Assembly: GCA_963842955.1 (NCBI GenBank)
Contig: CAWJIJ010000001.1
Location: 62,001 to 126,000 of the forward strand
Source of the DNA: JARFQW01 sp963842955
GTDB taxonomy: Bacteria; Pseudomonadota; Gammaproteobacteria; Steroidobacterales; XN24
Reading direction: 5' to 3'
DNA length: 64,000 bases
Positions 48,651 to 57,032 of the stretch are shown in pieces. Position 1 is the first letter of the stretch; every line of letters starts with the position of its first letter. The position numbers were made by a program, and so were the translations under genes. A model generated the notes under the pieces. The model was not told the DNA's origin. It was given only the letters and a program-made list of their open reading frames with translations, and made no database searches.

Positions 48651-50353
48651 TTTGATCTCCACAGCGCCCACCACAGCCCGGCGACTCCCAGTTGCAGAAG
48701 ACCGATAGCGCCGCCGCCTCCCCCCGAGCCCCCGCCAGTGGGCAGCGGTACCGGATCCGGTGGTATGTCCCGCTCGCTGGTTATAGATTCGCACTGCCCA
48801 TCGTCGAAGGCCGGCCCGAGCGTCGGATCAGCGTCGTTGCAGTCCTGGAGGCCCGCAATCGTTACGCAACCAACCGGCCGCGCTACCTTGAACCCCCAGG
48901 TCGCATAGCCGTCCCTATCGGCATCGCGGCACAAACTGGCTAGTCGCTGGCCATCCTGCAGAAGGTCCACGGACAACAGCGCATAGACCGCATAGATGTC
49001 AGTGACAGAAAGTTTGATGACACCATAGCCATTTTCACCCCAGTCAGCGCCCCAGCTGTTCTTGATGATCCAGACGCGTTGTCCGTCAGCGGGGTCCCGG
49101 TCGTAGCCGACGAGGACCACAAGATGCCACAGACTGCGGATGCCAAACACCAGCGGACCGTGCTGAACGAGGGCATCGCGGATGGCCGCGTCACCCAGTT
49201 CATACGGCACATCCATATACATGCCCGCGTAGGCCTTCATACGGGGATTGCTGCAGCTCAAGCTGCACGGTGCATCGGCGCCCTCGTACGGGAAACAGGT
49301 CTCGTCGACGACGCCATCGCTAGCCATGTAGGCGAAGGACAGGGACACGCGCCCACCCTCACAGCTGCCGGCCCCGCTGCAAGACAGCATCGCCTGCTCG
49401 GAGAGATCGGCGTCCACGTGACGGTTCAGGCGAAGATTCGCAAGCGCCTCGGCTACTCCCAGCGTGGCATGTGCCCAGCAGTCTTCGCAGGCCTGCATTC
49501 GTATCGGCGTCATCCAGCCGCTCCCGGCCGGATCCCCGTCAAAGTACGGCGAACCGGGGAGATCGGCATCGTGTTTCTCTCGCCAGTCGAAGCGATCCGA
49601 GGGCGAACCGCCCCCACCTTCATCCACCGCGACGTACCCGGGCAGCTCATAGACGCCGGCCACGTAATGATCGTAGCCATGCAGCACGGGTACAGCCCCG
49701 CCCTGGGTGCGGTTGCGCCGTTGGTCATAGGTCTGACGCGACCATGTGGTCTCGCCCGCGGTCCAATCCAGCCCGTGCAGCCGCAGCGATTCATTCAGGC
49801 GGGCGACGATTTCATCTGATTGCGCGCCCCGTATACGCTCCCGGCGAGCCGCCAGGTCGTCCGGTAATGGCGCCTCGGCCAAGAGCAGGTGGAGCCTGTC
49901 CAGCTCGATCCGCCCATCAACGACCGCAACCCGGAGCCGATGGGCCGAAACCGCAGGCAGCAGACAGGTCTCACGGCAGATATCGGCCAGCGCCAGGTCC
50001 TGGGTGCCGGCAAGCAGCGGATAGACTTCGGCGACGAGATGCTCGTGGAGTTCGGTATCCACGAGAACCACGCGCACGGAAGATCGGGCGTTGTCGAGGT
50101 GCACCCGTCCGGTCACCGCGAGCGCGACGAGCGGGCCTGTCTCGGTCAGCACGAACTGGCGGTCCTCGAAGATCGTCGCATCAAGCGACTCAAACACCGA
50201 CGTGGCGGGCGGGACAGTGCCTTGGTCAATCCAGTGTGCCAGCTGGCGTTCGGGCCCGACTACTCCCTCCTGCTCCACGGCGCCCGCCAGAAATACTATG
50301 GCCAACAGCGCGCCGATCGGTCCCGAGATGGCTTGTAGCCGCCGTGCGCCCAT
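48578..50353 (-). CDS. Secreted papain-like (C1) protease with GlyGly-CTERM-like tail
   Basis: The product has 591 residues. ATG 50353 has GGGAGGA upstream and a signal peptide (about 1-25). Residues about 30-220 are of unknown type. The C1 peptidase domain follows, with QACEDCWAHA (Cys292), the active-site His in WHLVVLVGYD and Asn in IIKNSWGADWGENGYG. Next is a Cys-bearing acidic segment (CRDADRDGYA ... GLQDCNDADP) resembling calcium- or metal-binding repeats. The end is a Gly/Ser run (540-548), a hydrophobic helix and Arg, as in GlyGly-CTERM proteins sorted by rhombosortase. After this, residues about 570-591 come from REP-like repeats, including a doubled QFLDRHA, which looks like read-through past a lost stop. 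It lies between the two copies of the 275-bp repeat. Confidence 0.82.
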   Translation of the reverse strand: MGARRLQAISGPIGALLAIVFLAGAVEQEGVVGPERQLAHWIDQGTVPPATSVFESLDATIFEDRQFVLTETGPLVALAVTGRVHLDNARSSVRVVLVDTELHEHLVAEVYPLLAGTQDLALADICRETCLLPAVSAHRLRVAVVDGRIELDRLHLLLAEAPLPDDLAARRERIRGAQSDEIVARLNESLRLHGLDWTAGETTWSRQTYDQRRNRTQGGAVPVLHGYDHYVAGVYELPGYVAVDEGGGGSPSDRFDWREKHDADLPGSPYFDGDPAGSGWMTPIRMQACEDCWAHATLGVAEALANLRLNRHVDADLSEQAMLSCSGAGSCEGGRVSLSFAYMASDGVVDETCFPYEGADAPCSLSCSNPRMKAYAGMYMDVPYELGDAAIRDALVQHGPLVFGIRSLWHLVVLVGYDRDPADGQRVWIIKNSWGADWGENGYGVIKLSVTDIYAVYALLSVDLLQDGQRLASLCRDADRDGYATWGFKVARPVGCVTIAGLQDCNDADPTLGPAFDDGQCESITSERDIPPDPVPLPTGGGSGGGGGAIGLLQLGVAGLWWALWRSNTASAQFLQFLDRHARPQFLDRHA

Positions 50354-50508
50354 GGGGTCCTCCCTGCATGACGCTTGATCGCTCGAGTCCGGCAGTTGTT
50401 TTTGATCTTGGCCGCCTACCTAAAGTTTAGTTCAACCGGCGGCATGCGCCCGGCGAGGCTGGCGCATGCCGCCGAGCCCGCCCGATCTTATGCGCCGGGA
50501 TGTGCCTG

Positions 50509-50576
50509 TCCAGAAGCTGCTCCGCCTCAGGTGTGCCTGTCCAGCAGCTGTTTTGGGTGTGCCTGTCCAGAAGCTG
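50509..50576 (+). repeat. REP-like repeats between the protease gene and the transposase fragment
   Basis: TGTGCCTGTCCAG occurs at about 50511, 50532 and 50558, each followed by AAGCTG or CAGCTG. The last unit runs directly into copy 2 of the 275-bp repeat. The rest of the gap up to the protease start (50354-50508) holds its presumed promoter. Confidence 0.88.
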
Positions 50577-50579
50577 TTT

Positions 50580-50827
50580 GGGAAGTCGGGCGCACGGATG
50601 GTATCCGTCAGTCTGCACAAGCCCTGCCCATGACGGAGCCGGATTATCTTCAGCTCGTAGACCTGACCGGTCGACTTGTGGCTCAAGGAAAACGAGGAAG
50701 AATCGATCCCGCGCTGGCACCGATCCTCGACCGCCTCGGACTCTCGCCTGCGCAGTGGACCCTGGCCAGCACCGCCTTTAGACAGCATTACCGCAGCGGC
50801 GACCTGCGTCTGAAACGCTCGGCCTGA
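50580..50827 (+). pseudogene. 3' fragment of the RAYT transposase gene
   Basis: Encodes the last 82 residues of the transposase without the HYH nuclease part. The frame is open upstream to 50375 only through repeat translation. It is a duplicated remnant with no expected function. Confidence 0.9.
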
Positions 50828-50854
50828 ACGGCCTCAACCATTGCCAGCAGGCCT
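50580..50854 (+). repeat. Exact 275-bp direct repeat, copy 2
   Basis: Identical to 48201-48475 at an offset of 2379 bases. It starts right after a REP-like unit. Its last 21 bases encode, on the other strand, the final residues and stop of the symporter gene. Confidence 0.95.
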
Positions 50855-51757
50855 GGGGCCTAAGGTAGTCGGCTGCGCGGAGCGCCGTCGTAAAACAATA
50901 AGCGCTGCGGCGGACAACAGCTGCAACCCGCCGTAGGCCAAGACGCTCAACAGCACCAGATCGCCAACCCGGTTGTCGCCGCCGGGGACCACTGGAAATA
51001 TCGACGCTTTCAGAAGTACCCCCAGGTTGATGTTGCGCACCACCAGTTCCATTTCGATCGCCGTCGAATCGGCGCGTGAAAGGCCGAGCAGTCTCGGCGC
51101 CAGCCAGCCCGCCAGCACCAGGATCAGCAGGAACAACAGCACCCACAGCATGTTTTGCACACCGAACGCCTCGATATCGAGGCGGCCGGCGCTCGACGAA
51201 CCGATCACAATCAGCAGGATGACAAACAGCGATGCGCCAATGCTCCACTTGGACACGGCCGGCGCATGGCGTGGCAGGAAACGCAGGAACGCCATTCCCA
51301 GGAGCAGCGGCAAGAGCAACGTGAAGGCGATGTCCCGGATGATTTGCGCCGCGGGCATTCGAAAGTCGCCCGGCAGGTATTCGGTGGCCAGCAGCGTCAG
51401 GATCAAGGGCGTGGTCAACAGGCACGCCAGGGTCGTGATGGCAGTAATTGAAATCGAAAGGGGCACGTTCCCGCGCGCCATGTAGGTGAAGATATTGGAC
51501 GTCGTACCGCCGGGGATAGCCGCGATCAGTGCGATTCCGGCCGCTACCCCTCCGGCAATGCCGCTGAGCGAGATAAAGGCCAGGGCGAACAGGGGCACCA
51601 TCAGCAACTGCATGGCCGTACCGAAGCTGAAGGCCCTGGGTTCGCGCACGATATCCCGGAAGTCGTCTGTCGTCAGCGTCGCGCCCATGCCAAACATGGC
51701 CAGGACCAGCTGCGTCGCGGCGAACCCGTATTCGTGCTGGATATAGAAATCACCCAT
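50834..51757 (-). CDS. Bile acid:sodium symporter family transporter
   Basis: Polytopic membrane protein of 307 residues in the BASS/SBF family, with about nine or ten spans. AAIPGGTTSNIFTYMARGN is the characteristic segment and NINLGVLLKASIFP the second crossover region. Substrates in bacteria are usually organic anions coupled to sodium; bile acid itself is unlikely. The last residues (RPAGNG) and stop lie inside copy 2 of the 275-bp repeat, so the original C-terminus may have been replaced. Confidence 0.85.
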   Translation of the reverse strand: MGDFYIQHEYGFAATQLVLAMFGMGATLTTDDFRDIVREPRAFSFGTAMQLLMVPLFALAFISLSGIAGGVAAGIALIAAIPGGTTSNIFTYMARGNVPLSISITAITTLACLLTTPLILTLLATEYLPGDFRMPAAQIIRDIAFTLLLPLLLGMAFLRFLPRHAPAVSKWSIGASLFVILLIVIGSSSAGRLDIEAFGVQNMLWVLLFLLILVLAGWLAPRLLGLSRADSTAIEMELVVRNINLGVLLKASIFPVVPGGDNRVGDLVLLSVLAYGGLQLLSAAALIVLRRRSAQPTTLGPRPAGNG

Positions 51758-51984
51758 AGTTCCTTCCCTGGGGCCGGATCGCGGTGCCGACGATCACTTT
51801 ACCGAGTTGTCGACAGTCGCGACATACCGCCATACGTGCCGGAGAAGAAAAGCGGATCCCTTTTTGCCTGGTGGCGGCGGGCGCTTGTGCATGCTTTCTG
51901 TCTTGCCAGGCTAGCCGGAAAAAGAACCTCGCAGCGTCGGGTCCTGTGCTTCAATACCGGCTGTTCTCGTCGCCAAAAACAATA

Positions 51985-53310
51985 ATGCATCCATCCAACC
52001 TGCTGCACAGCCGCCGGGGCCGGTTCATCGCGTTTGGAACGCTGTATATCTCCGAGGGGATTCCGTACGGCTTCTCATCCACGGCGATGGTCATGTTCAT
52101 GCGCATGGAAGGTCTGTCCCTGGAGCAGATCGGTGCTTTTGCAGCCGCGCAGCTGCTGCCCTGGGGTTTCAAGTGGGCCTGGGCGCCGCTGATCGACATC
52201 GTCAAGCTCAACCGCTTCGGCGGACGCAAGGCGTGGATCGTGTTGTGCACCACGATGATGATCGTCACCCTCATAGGCCTCGCGCTCGTAGACTTCGAGA
52301 CCCACTACGAGGTGCTCATCTGGGCAGTCCTGCTGAATAACCTGTTCTGCGCCACCCAGGATGTCGCCATCGATTCCCTGGCGGTCAGCACCCTGAAGGA
52401 AGACGAGCGCGGCACGGGCAACGGGTTCATGTTCGGCGGCCAGTACCTGGGCATCGCCCTGGGCGGCGGCGGCGCCATTTTCGTCTCCTCGATGTTCGGC
52501 TTCAACGCGTCGCTTTTCTTCATCAGTTCGCTGCTGGCCCTGACCCTGCTTTTCGCCATCGTCTTTATCAAGGACCCGGACGCGGAAGCTCCCGCCGCGG
52601 CAAAGCAGGCCCGGCCCGTCGCCCACTTTGTTGCTACCGTGAAGGATTTTGTTGTTGACGTGTACAAGAGCTTCTGGCGGTCCGGCCGCGGTCCCATGGT
52701 GGGCGTGCTGTTCGCGCTGCTGCCGACCGGCGCCATGGCGCTGGGCTACGCTATCCTCGGAACGCTCCAGGTGGACTACGGGCTGCCCCAGGCATCCATC
52801 GCCCAGATTTCTGTGATGAACACCATCGCCGGCGGGATTGGCTGCCTGATTGGCGGGACCCTCGGCGACCGGTTCGGCATCAAGCGGATGACCGCCACGT
52901 TCTACCTCATGACCACCCTGCCCACCGTGTACCTGGCCACGAAGATTGCCACCGTCGGCCTTGCGGGAATCAGTGTCGGGGAACTCTATAGCGCCATCGT
53001 CGTGCATGGTCTTCTTTTCGGCGCGGCGTTCGCGCTGAAGTCCGCCATCTTCATGGGCTTGACCAACCCGGTCGTGGCAGCTACCCAGTTCACCGGCTAC
53101 ATGGCGATGGGCAACCTGGCGATCAGCATGGGGAATTTCTGGCAGGGGATGGTGGCAGAACGCCTCGGCTATGCCGTGGTTCTGTACCTTGACGCACTGG
53201 TCGTGGTGATTGCCCTTTGCGCCCTGCCTTGGCTCAAGAACCGCGACCCGATACCTGAACTGGCCGTGGGCGAGCCGGTGGTGGAATTTACGGCGTCAGA
53301 GTCGAAATAG
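51985..53310 (+). CDS. AmpG-like MFS transporter
   Basis: The product has 441 residues from ATG 51985, where homology begins (LYISEGIPYGF); the frame is open to 51784. It has about twelve spans. SEGIPYGFSSTAMV and the TQDVAIDSLAV segment are typical of the AmpG/acetyl-CoA transporter group, which imports muropeptides or related cargo. The nearby genes give no clue to the substrate. There is no strong ribosome binding site. Confidence 0.8.
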   Translation: MHPSNLLHSRRGRFIAFGTLYISEGIPYGFSSTAMVMFMRMEGLSLEQIGAFAAAQLLPWGFKWAWAPLIDIVKLNRFGGRKAWIVLCTTMMIVTLIGLALVDFETHYEVLIWAVLLNNLFCATQDVAIDSLAVSTLKEDERGTGNGFMFGGQYLGIALGGGGAIFVSSMFGFNASLFFISSLLALTLLFAIVFIKDPDAEAPAAAKQARPVAHFVATVKDFVVDVYKSFWRSGRGPMVGVLFALLPTGAMALGYAILGTLQVDYGLPQASIAQISVMNTIAGGIGCLIGGTLGDRFGIKRMTATFYLMTTLPTVYLATKIATVGLAGISVGELYSAIVVHGLLFGAAFALKSAIFMGLTNPVVAATQFTGYMAMGNLAISMGNFWQGMVAERLGYAVVLYLDALVVVIALCALPWLKNRDPIPELAVGEPVVEFTASESK

Positions 53311-53371
53311 CGCCAGGAGCGGTCTCTCCCCGTGGCTTGACTGGGCTTCGGCCTTCGCCCATCGTCCGACG

Positions 53372-54532
53372 ATGATATTCGACCCAAAATCTGCGACGGC
53401 AGAGTACATCGATTCGCTCGGCGCCGAGGCGCTGACAAAGGCCGCCGAATACACGGCCGGCAATCACTGGCTCCTGTTATGGAACCTGGTGGTCAGTGGC
53501 CTGATTACCTGGGCGATCGTGCGCTGGGGCATCCTCGCGCGACTCGAGGCCAGGCTCGGCCGTCGCGGCCCGAATCTCCGTGTTTTCGTCGTGGGGTTCG
53601 TCTATTTTCTGGTGTCCGCCGCCCTGGGATTGCCCTGGTCGCTCTACGAGGAATGGTGGCGCGAACTGAGTTACGGGCGCAGCAGCCAGCCGCTGATGGA
53701 TTTCCTCGGCCAGGGGGCGATCGGGATCCTGGTGTTTGCAGTTCTGGGTGCCGCGTTCTTCGTCGGTCTCTACGCCCTGATCCGACGCGCCGGATCCCGC
53801 TGGTGGATCTGGTCGGGGGGGCTTACAGCATTCGCCTTATCCGCATTCCTGCTTGCCGCGCCGGTGTTTATCGAGCCGCTGTTCAACGACTTCAAACCGG
53901 TGCCCGATGGCGAGGTTCGTGATGCCGTTCTCGACATGGCGCAGCAGGCCGGCGTGCCCTCCGACCGGATTTTCGTCTACGACGGGTCCCGGCAGTCGAA
54001 CAACTTCACCGCAAACGTGTCAGGTGTCGGGGGATCAGCCCGCATCGCGATCTCGGATGTAGCACTCAAGGGCGCATCACTGAACGAAGTCAAGGCGGTG
54101 ACGGCCCACGAGATCGGCCACTACGTGCTCGGTCATGTCTGGCGCATGGTCGCCATGCTTTCAGCACTCGCGGTACTCGCGTTCTTTCTGATTGATCGGC
54201 TGTTTCCCCGCTTCGCCCATGCCTTCGGCAGCACCGCAACGCTGGCCGATCCGTCCGGGCTGCCGGTGCTGCTGTTCATGCTTGCGGTGTTTTCGACGCT
54301 GAGCGAGCCGGTGACCAACGCGTTCATCCGCATTGGCGAGATAGAGTCCGACCAGTACTCGCTGGAAACCGTGAATCTGCCCGATGCGCTGGCCTCGGCG
54401 CTGGTGAAGACGGCGGAGTACCGGAATCCCAGGCCCGCGCGACTACAGGAGTGGCTCTTCTATACGCACCCGTCGGTGGAGCGTCGCGTACTGAGGGCGA
54501 TGCAGTGGAAGGCGCAGCACCCGTCGGATTGA
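53372..54532 (+). CDS. M48-family (Ste24-like) membrane zinc protease
   Basis: The product has 386 residues from ATG 53372 (MIFDPKSATAEYID); the frame is open to 53210 inside the previous gene. The N-terminus has several membrane spans, the HEIGH zinc motif is at 246-250, and a downstream Glu in EIESDQYSLE supplies the third ligand. Layout matches CAAX-protease-1/Ste24 homologues, which act in membrane protein quality control in bacteria. Confidence 0.9.
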   Translation: MIFDPKSATAEYIDSLGAEALTKAAEYTAGNHWLLLWNLVVSGLITWAIVRWGILARLEARLGRRGPNLRVFVVGFVYFLVSAALGLPWSLYEEWWRELSYGRSSQPLMDFLGQGAIGILVFAVLGAAFFVGLYALIRRAGSRWWIWSGGLTAFALSAFLLAAPVFIEPLFNDFKPVPDGEVRDAVLDMAQQAGVPSDRIFVYDGSRQSNNFTANVSGVGGSARIAISDVALKGASLNEVKAVTAHEIGHYVLGHVWRMVAMLSALAVLAFFLIDRLFPRFAHAFGSTATLADPSGLPVLLFMLAVFSTLSEPVTNAFIRIGEIESDQYSLETVNLPDALASALVKTAEYRNPRPARLQEWLFYTHPSVERRVLRAMQWKAQHPSD

Positions 54533-55020
54533 GCCTTCTCAAGGGAGCCCACTCTGCGCTCAACCGATTCGGCAACGCGTAGGTTGTCGCGCCGAGCGCC
54601 AGCAGGAGCACCGCGGGCAACGCCGGAACCGGTTTTTGGATGGAGCCGCCTCCCCGAATTGACCGGGCCCGCGATGCCCTGTCACCCGGGTCATTACATT
54701 GCGGGCCTATGGAGAAGGATCAGCCGGATCGTCGCGGCTCAGGGGATGCCGCAGCGGATCCCGGCGCTAACGTGCGGGGATGCACTGGTTCCACACGGCA
54801 GAATGGAACTGCGCGGAGACCGGCTGGGAAACGAATGTCCCGCAATCACAGGAGTGATGGCGGGCATGAAACCGTCGCCGAATCGCGGCGAACGTTCTGA
54901 AATATGGGTAGCCATTGCGTTTACTGCTTCGTTGCCGGGTGTCTATCGCTCCCGATGGACAGCCGCCGGGTCTCGCGGATGCGCCCGGAGTCACAACTCG
55001 CAGCTGCAAGGAGGCGTCAC
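54533..55020. other. 488-base intergenic region before the methyltransferase-esterase gene
   Basis: No gene is supported here. A minus-strand frame (54620 to 54324) starts with a hydrophobic stretch but continues antisense through the M48 gene. A plus frame from 54904 is in phase with the next gene but unlike the family. A strong ribosome binding site AAGGAGG (55008-55014) precedes the ATG at 55021. Confidence 0.6.
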
Positions 55021-57015
55021 ATGTCCGACTGTGCAGCGAATCGCGATCGTATGGTCGCCGAACAAATCGCCGCGCGAGGCGTGCGCGATCCCCGGGTACT
55101 TGCCGCGATGCGCAGCGTCCACCGGGAAGCATTCGTGCCGGCCGACATGCGCCACCTTGCGTACGAGGATACGCCGCTGCCGATCGCGGCCGGTCAAACA
55201 ATTTCCCAGCCTTACATCGTGGCTTTCATGGTGGAGGCGCTGGCGCTGGGCGGCGACGAAAAGGTGCTGGAGATCGGCGCGGGCTCCGGCTATGCGGCGG
55301 CCGTTCTGGCCAATCTGGCCGATGAGATTTACACCGTAGAGCGTGTGGCTGAGCTCGCACGACATGCCGCAAGGTGCCTGCGCGAGGAAGGGTATAACAA
55401 CGTCCATGTCCGGGAAGCCGATGGCACCCGCGGCTGGATCGAGCAGGCTCCCTTCGATGCAATCGTCGTATCCGCCGGCGCGCCGGTCATTCCCGAAAGC
55501 CTCAAGAGCCAGCTCGCTGTCGGTGGGCGCATGGTCATCCCCGTGGGGACAGACAAGCGCGCTCAGGAACTGATTCGCATTACTCGCCAGCCCGACGGTA
55601 ATTTCACCCGCGAGGACCTGGCGGATGTGCGTTTCGTCCCGCTCATCGGTGAGCAGGGCTGGGAAGTAGACGACATGTCAGCCCCTGCTCGCGTGACCAG
55701 GTCCAGCCCGTCTGTCAGTCTCACGATGCCGGGTCTGATCTTGCGAAACAGCGAATCATTCGATACGCCGGAAGAATCCAATTTTGATGCCTTGCTGCAA
55801 CGGATCGGCGATGCCCGGGTGGTCTTGCTGGGCGAGGCAAGCCATGGCACGTCGGAGTTTTACCGACTCAGAGCGTCAATTACGCAACGTCTGATCGAGG
55901 AGAAGGGATTCAATATCGTCGCGGTCGAAGCGGACTGGCCCGACGCGGCGCGGATCGATCACTACATACGCCATCGGGACACGACACCGTCGGCATGGAT
56001 CGCCTTTGCACGATTCCCGACCTGGATGTGGCGCAATGCCGAGGTACGGGATTTCGTTGACTGGCTGCACGAATACAACAAGCCGCTGGATGCGCACCGG
56101 CGTGTCGCGTTCTATGGGCTCGACCTATACAGCCTGTACACCTCCGCGCGCGCGGTCATCGAGTATCTAGAGGACGTCGACCCGGATCTTGCGGACGTGG
56201 CGCGGTGGCGTTACGGGTGTCTGAGCCCTTGGGAGGCAGATCCCGCGGCTTACGGGCGCGCGGCACTGACCGGGCGCTACCGGAACTGCGAAAGCGAAGT
56301 CGCCCAGATCCTGGTCAGCCTGTACAAAAATCGGCAGGAGTACGCCCAAAAGGACGGCGCACGCTTTCTCGATGCCTCACAAAATGCCGCGCTTGTCACA
56401 AATGCGGAACGTTACTACAGGATCATGTATTACGGGTCCCGAGCATCGTGGAACCTGCGTGACACTCACATGTTCGACACCCTCAAGCGGGTCTTAACGT
56501 CACGGGGGCATGGCGCGAAAGCCGTCGTGTGGGCGCATAACTCCCATGTCGGCGATGCTTCTGCCACTGAAATGTCGACTCGCGGGGAACAGAATATCGG
56601 CCAGCTTTGCCGCGAGGCCTTCGGCGGGGATTCCCGTCATGTCGGATTCGGAACCGACCACGGCACCGTGGCCGCGGCATCCGACTGGGATGGGCCCCTG
56701 GAGATCAAAAACGTGGTTCCGGCACACAGACAAAGCTACGAGTATCTGTTCCACAGGACTGAACAGCCGGGCCTGGTCCTGTCGCTCAGGGACAACCCGA
56801 ATCTTGAGCTCGTCGGCGAGCTCGCCGCCCCGCGCCTGGAACGCGCAATCGGCGTGATCTATAGGCCGGAGACTGAAATGGCGAGCCATTATTTCGAAGC
56901 CATTCTCCCCCTGCAGTTCGATGAATATATCTGGGTGGATCACAGCACGGCGGTATCGCCGCTGACCACGGCCGAGCTTCGAGGGGTGCCCGATACGTAT
57001 CCGTTCGGCCTCTGA
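55021..57015 (+). CDS. Protein-L-isoaspartate O-methyltransferase fused to an erythromycin-esterase-like domain
   Basis: The product has 664 residues. Residues 1 to about 215 are a PCMT: AGQTISQPYIVAFM, the SAM loop VLEIGAGSGYAAAVL and SAGAPVIPESL. This domain methylates isoaspartyl residues in aged proteins. Residues about 230-664 are an EreA/ChaN-like domain with GEASHG at 271-276 (Glu272, His275) and WAHNSHVGDA (His506, His509), the residues expected for the Ere active site. The domains are joined by about 20 residues (MSAPARVTRSSPSVSL). ATG 55021 follows AAGGAGG. The fusion occurs elsewhere, but macrolide resistance should not be assumed; the substrate of the esterase half is unknown. The next gene starts 17 bases on. 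Confidence 0.88.
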   Translation: MSDCAANRDRMVAEQIAARGVRDPRVLAAMRSVHREAFVPADMRHLAYEDTPLPIAAGQTISQPYIVAFMVEALALGGDEKVLEIGAGSGYAAAVLANLADEIYTVERVAELARHAARCLREEGYNNVHVREADGTRGWIEQAPFDAIVVSAGAPVIPESLKSQLAVGGRMVIPVGTDKRAQELIRITRQPDGNFTREDLADVRFVPLIGEQGWEVDDMSAPARVTRSSPSVSLTMPGLILRNSESFDTPEESNFDALLQRIGDARVVLLGEASHGTSEFYRLRASITQRLIEEKGFNIVAVEADWPDAARIDHYIRHRDTTPSAWIAFARFPTWMWRNAEVRDFVDWLHEYNKPLDAHRRVAFYGLDLYSLYTSARAVIEYLEDVDPDLADVARWRYGCLSPWEADPAAYGRAALTGRYRNCESEVAQILVSLYKNRQEYAQKDGARFLDASQNAALVTNAERYYRIMYYGSRASWNLRDTHMFDTLKRVLTSRGHGAKAVVWAHNSHVGDASATEMSTRGEQNIGQLCREAFGGDSRHVGFGTDHGTVAAASDWDGPLEIKNVVPAHRQSYEYLFHRTEQPGLVLSLRDNPNLELVGELAAPRLERAIGVIYRPETEMASHYFEAILPLQFDEYIWVDHSTAVSPLTTAELRGVPDTYPFGL

Positions 57016-57032
57016 AGCGAGTCCGGGACAAG

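Noticed and set aside
50375..50827. A 150-codon plus-strand frame as an independent gene
   Set aside because: The 5' part is translated repeats and promoter DNA; the 3' part is the duplicated transposase end.
54324..54620. Minus-strand frame beginning with a hydrophobic stretch upstream of the methyltransferase-esterase gene
   Set aside because: Beyond the first 30 residues it only translates the antisense of the M48 protease gene, and there is no ribosome binding site.
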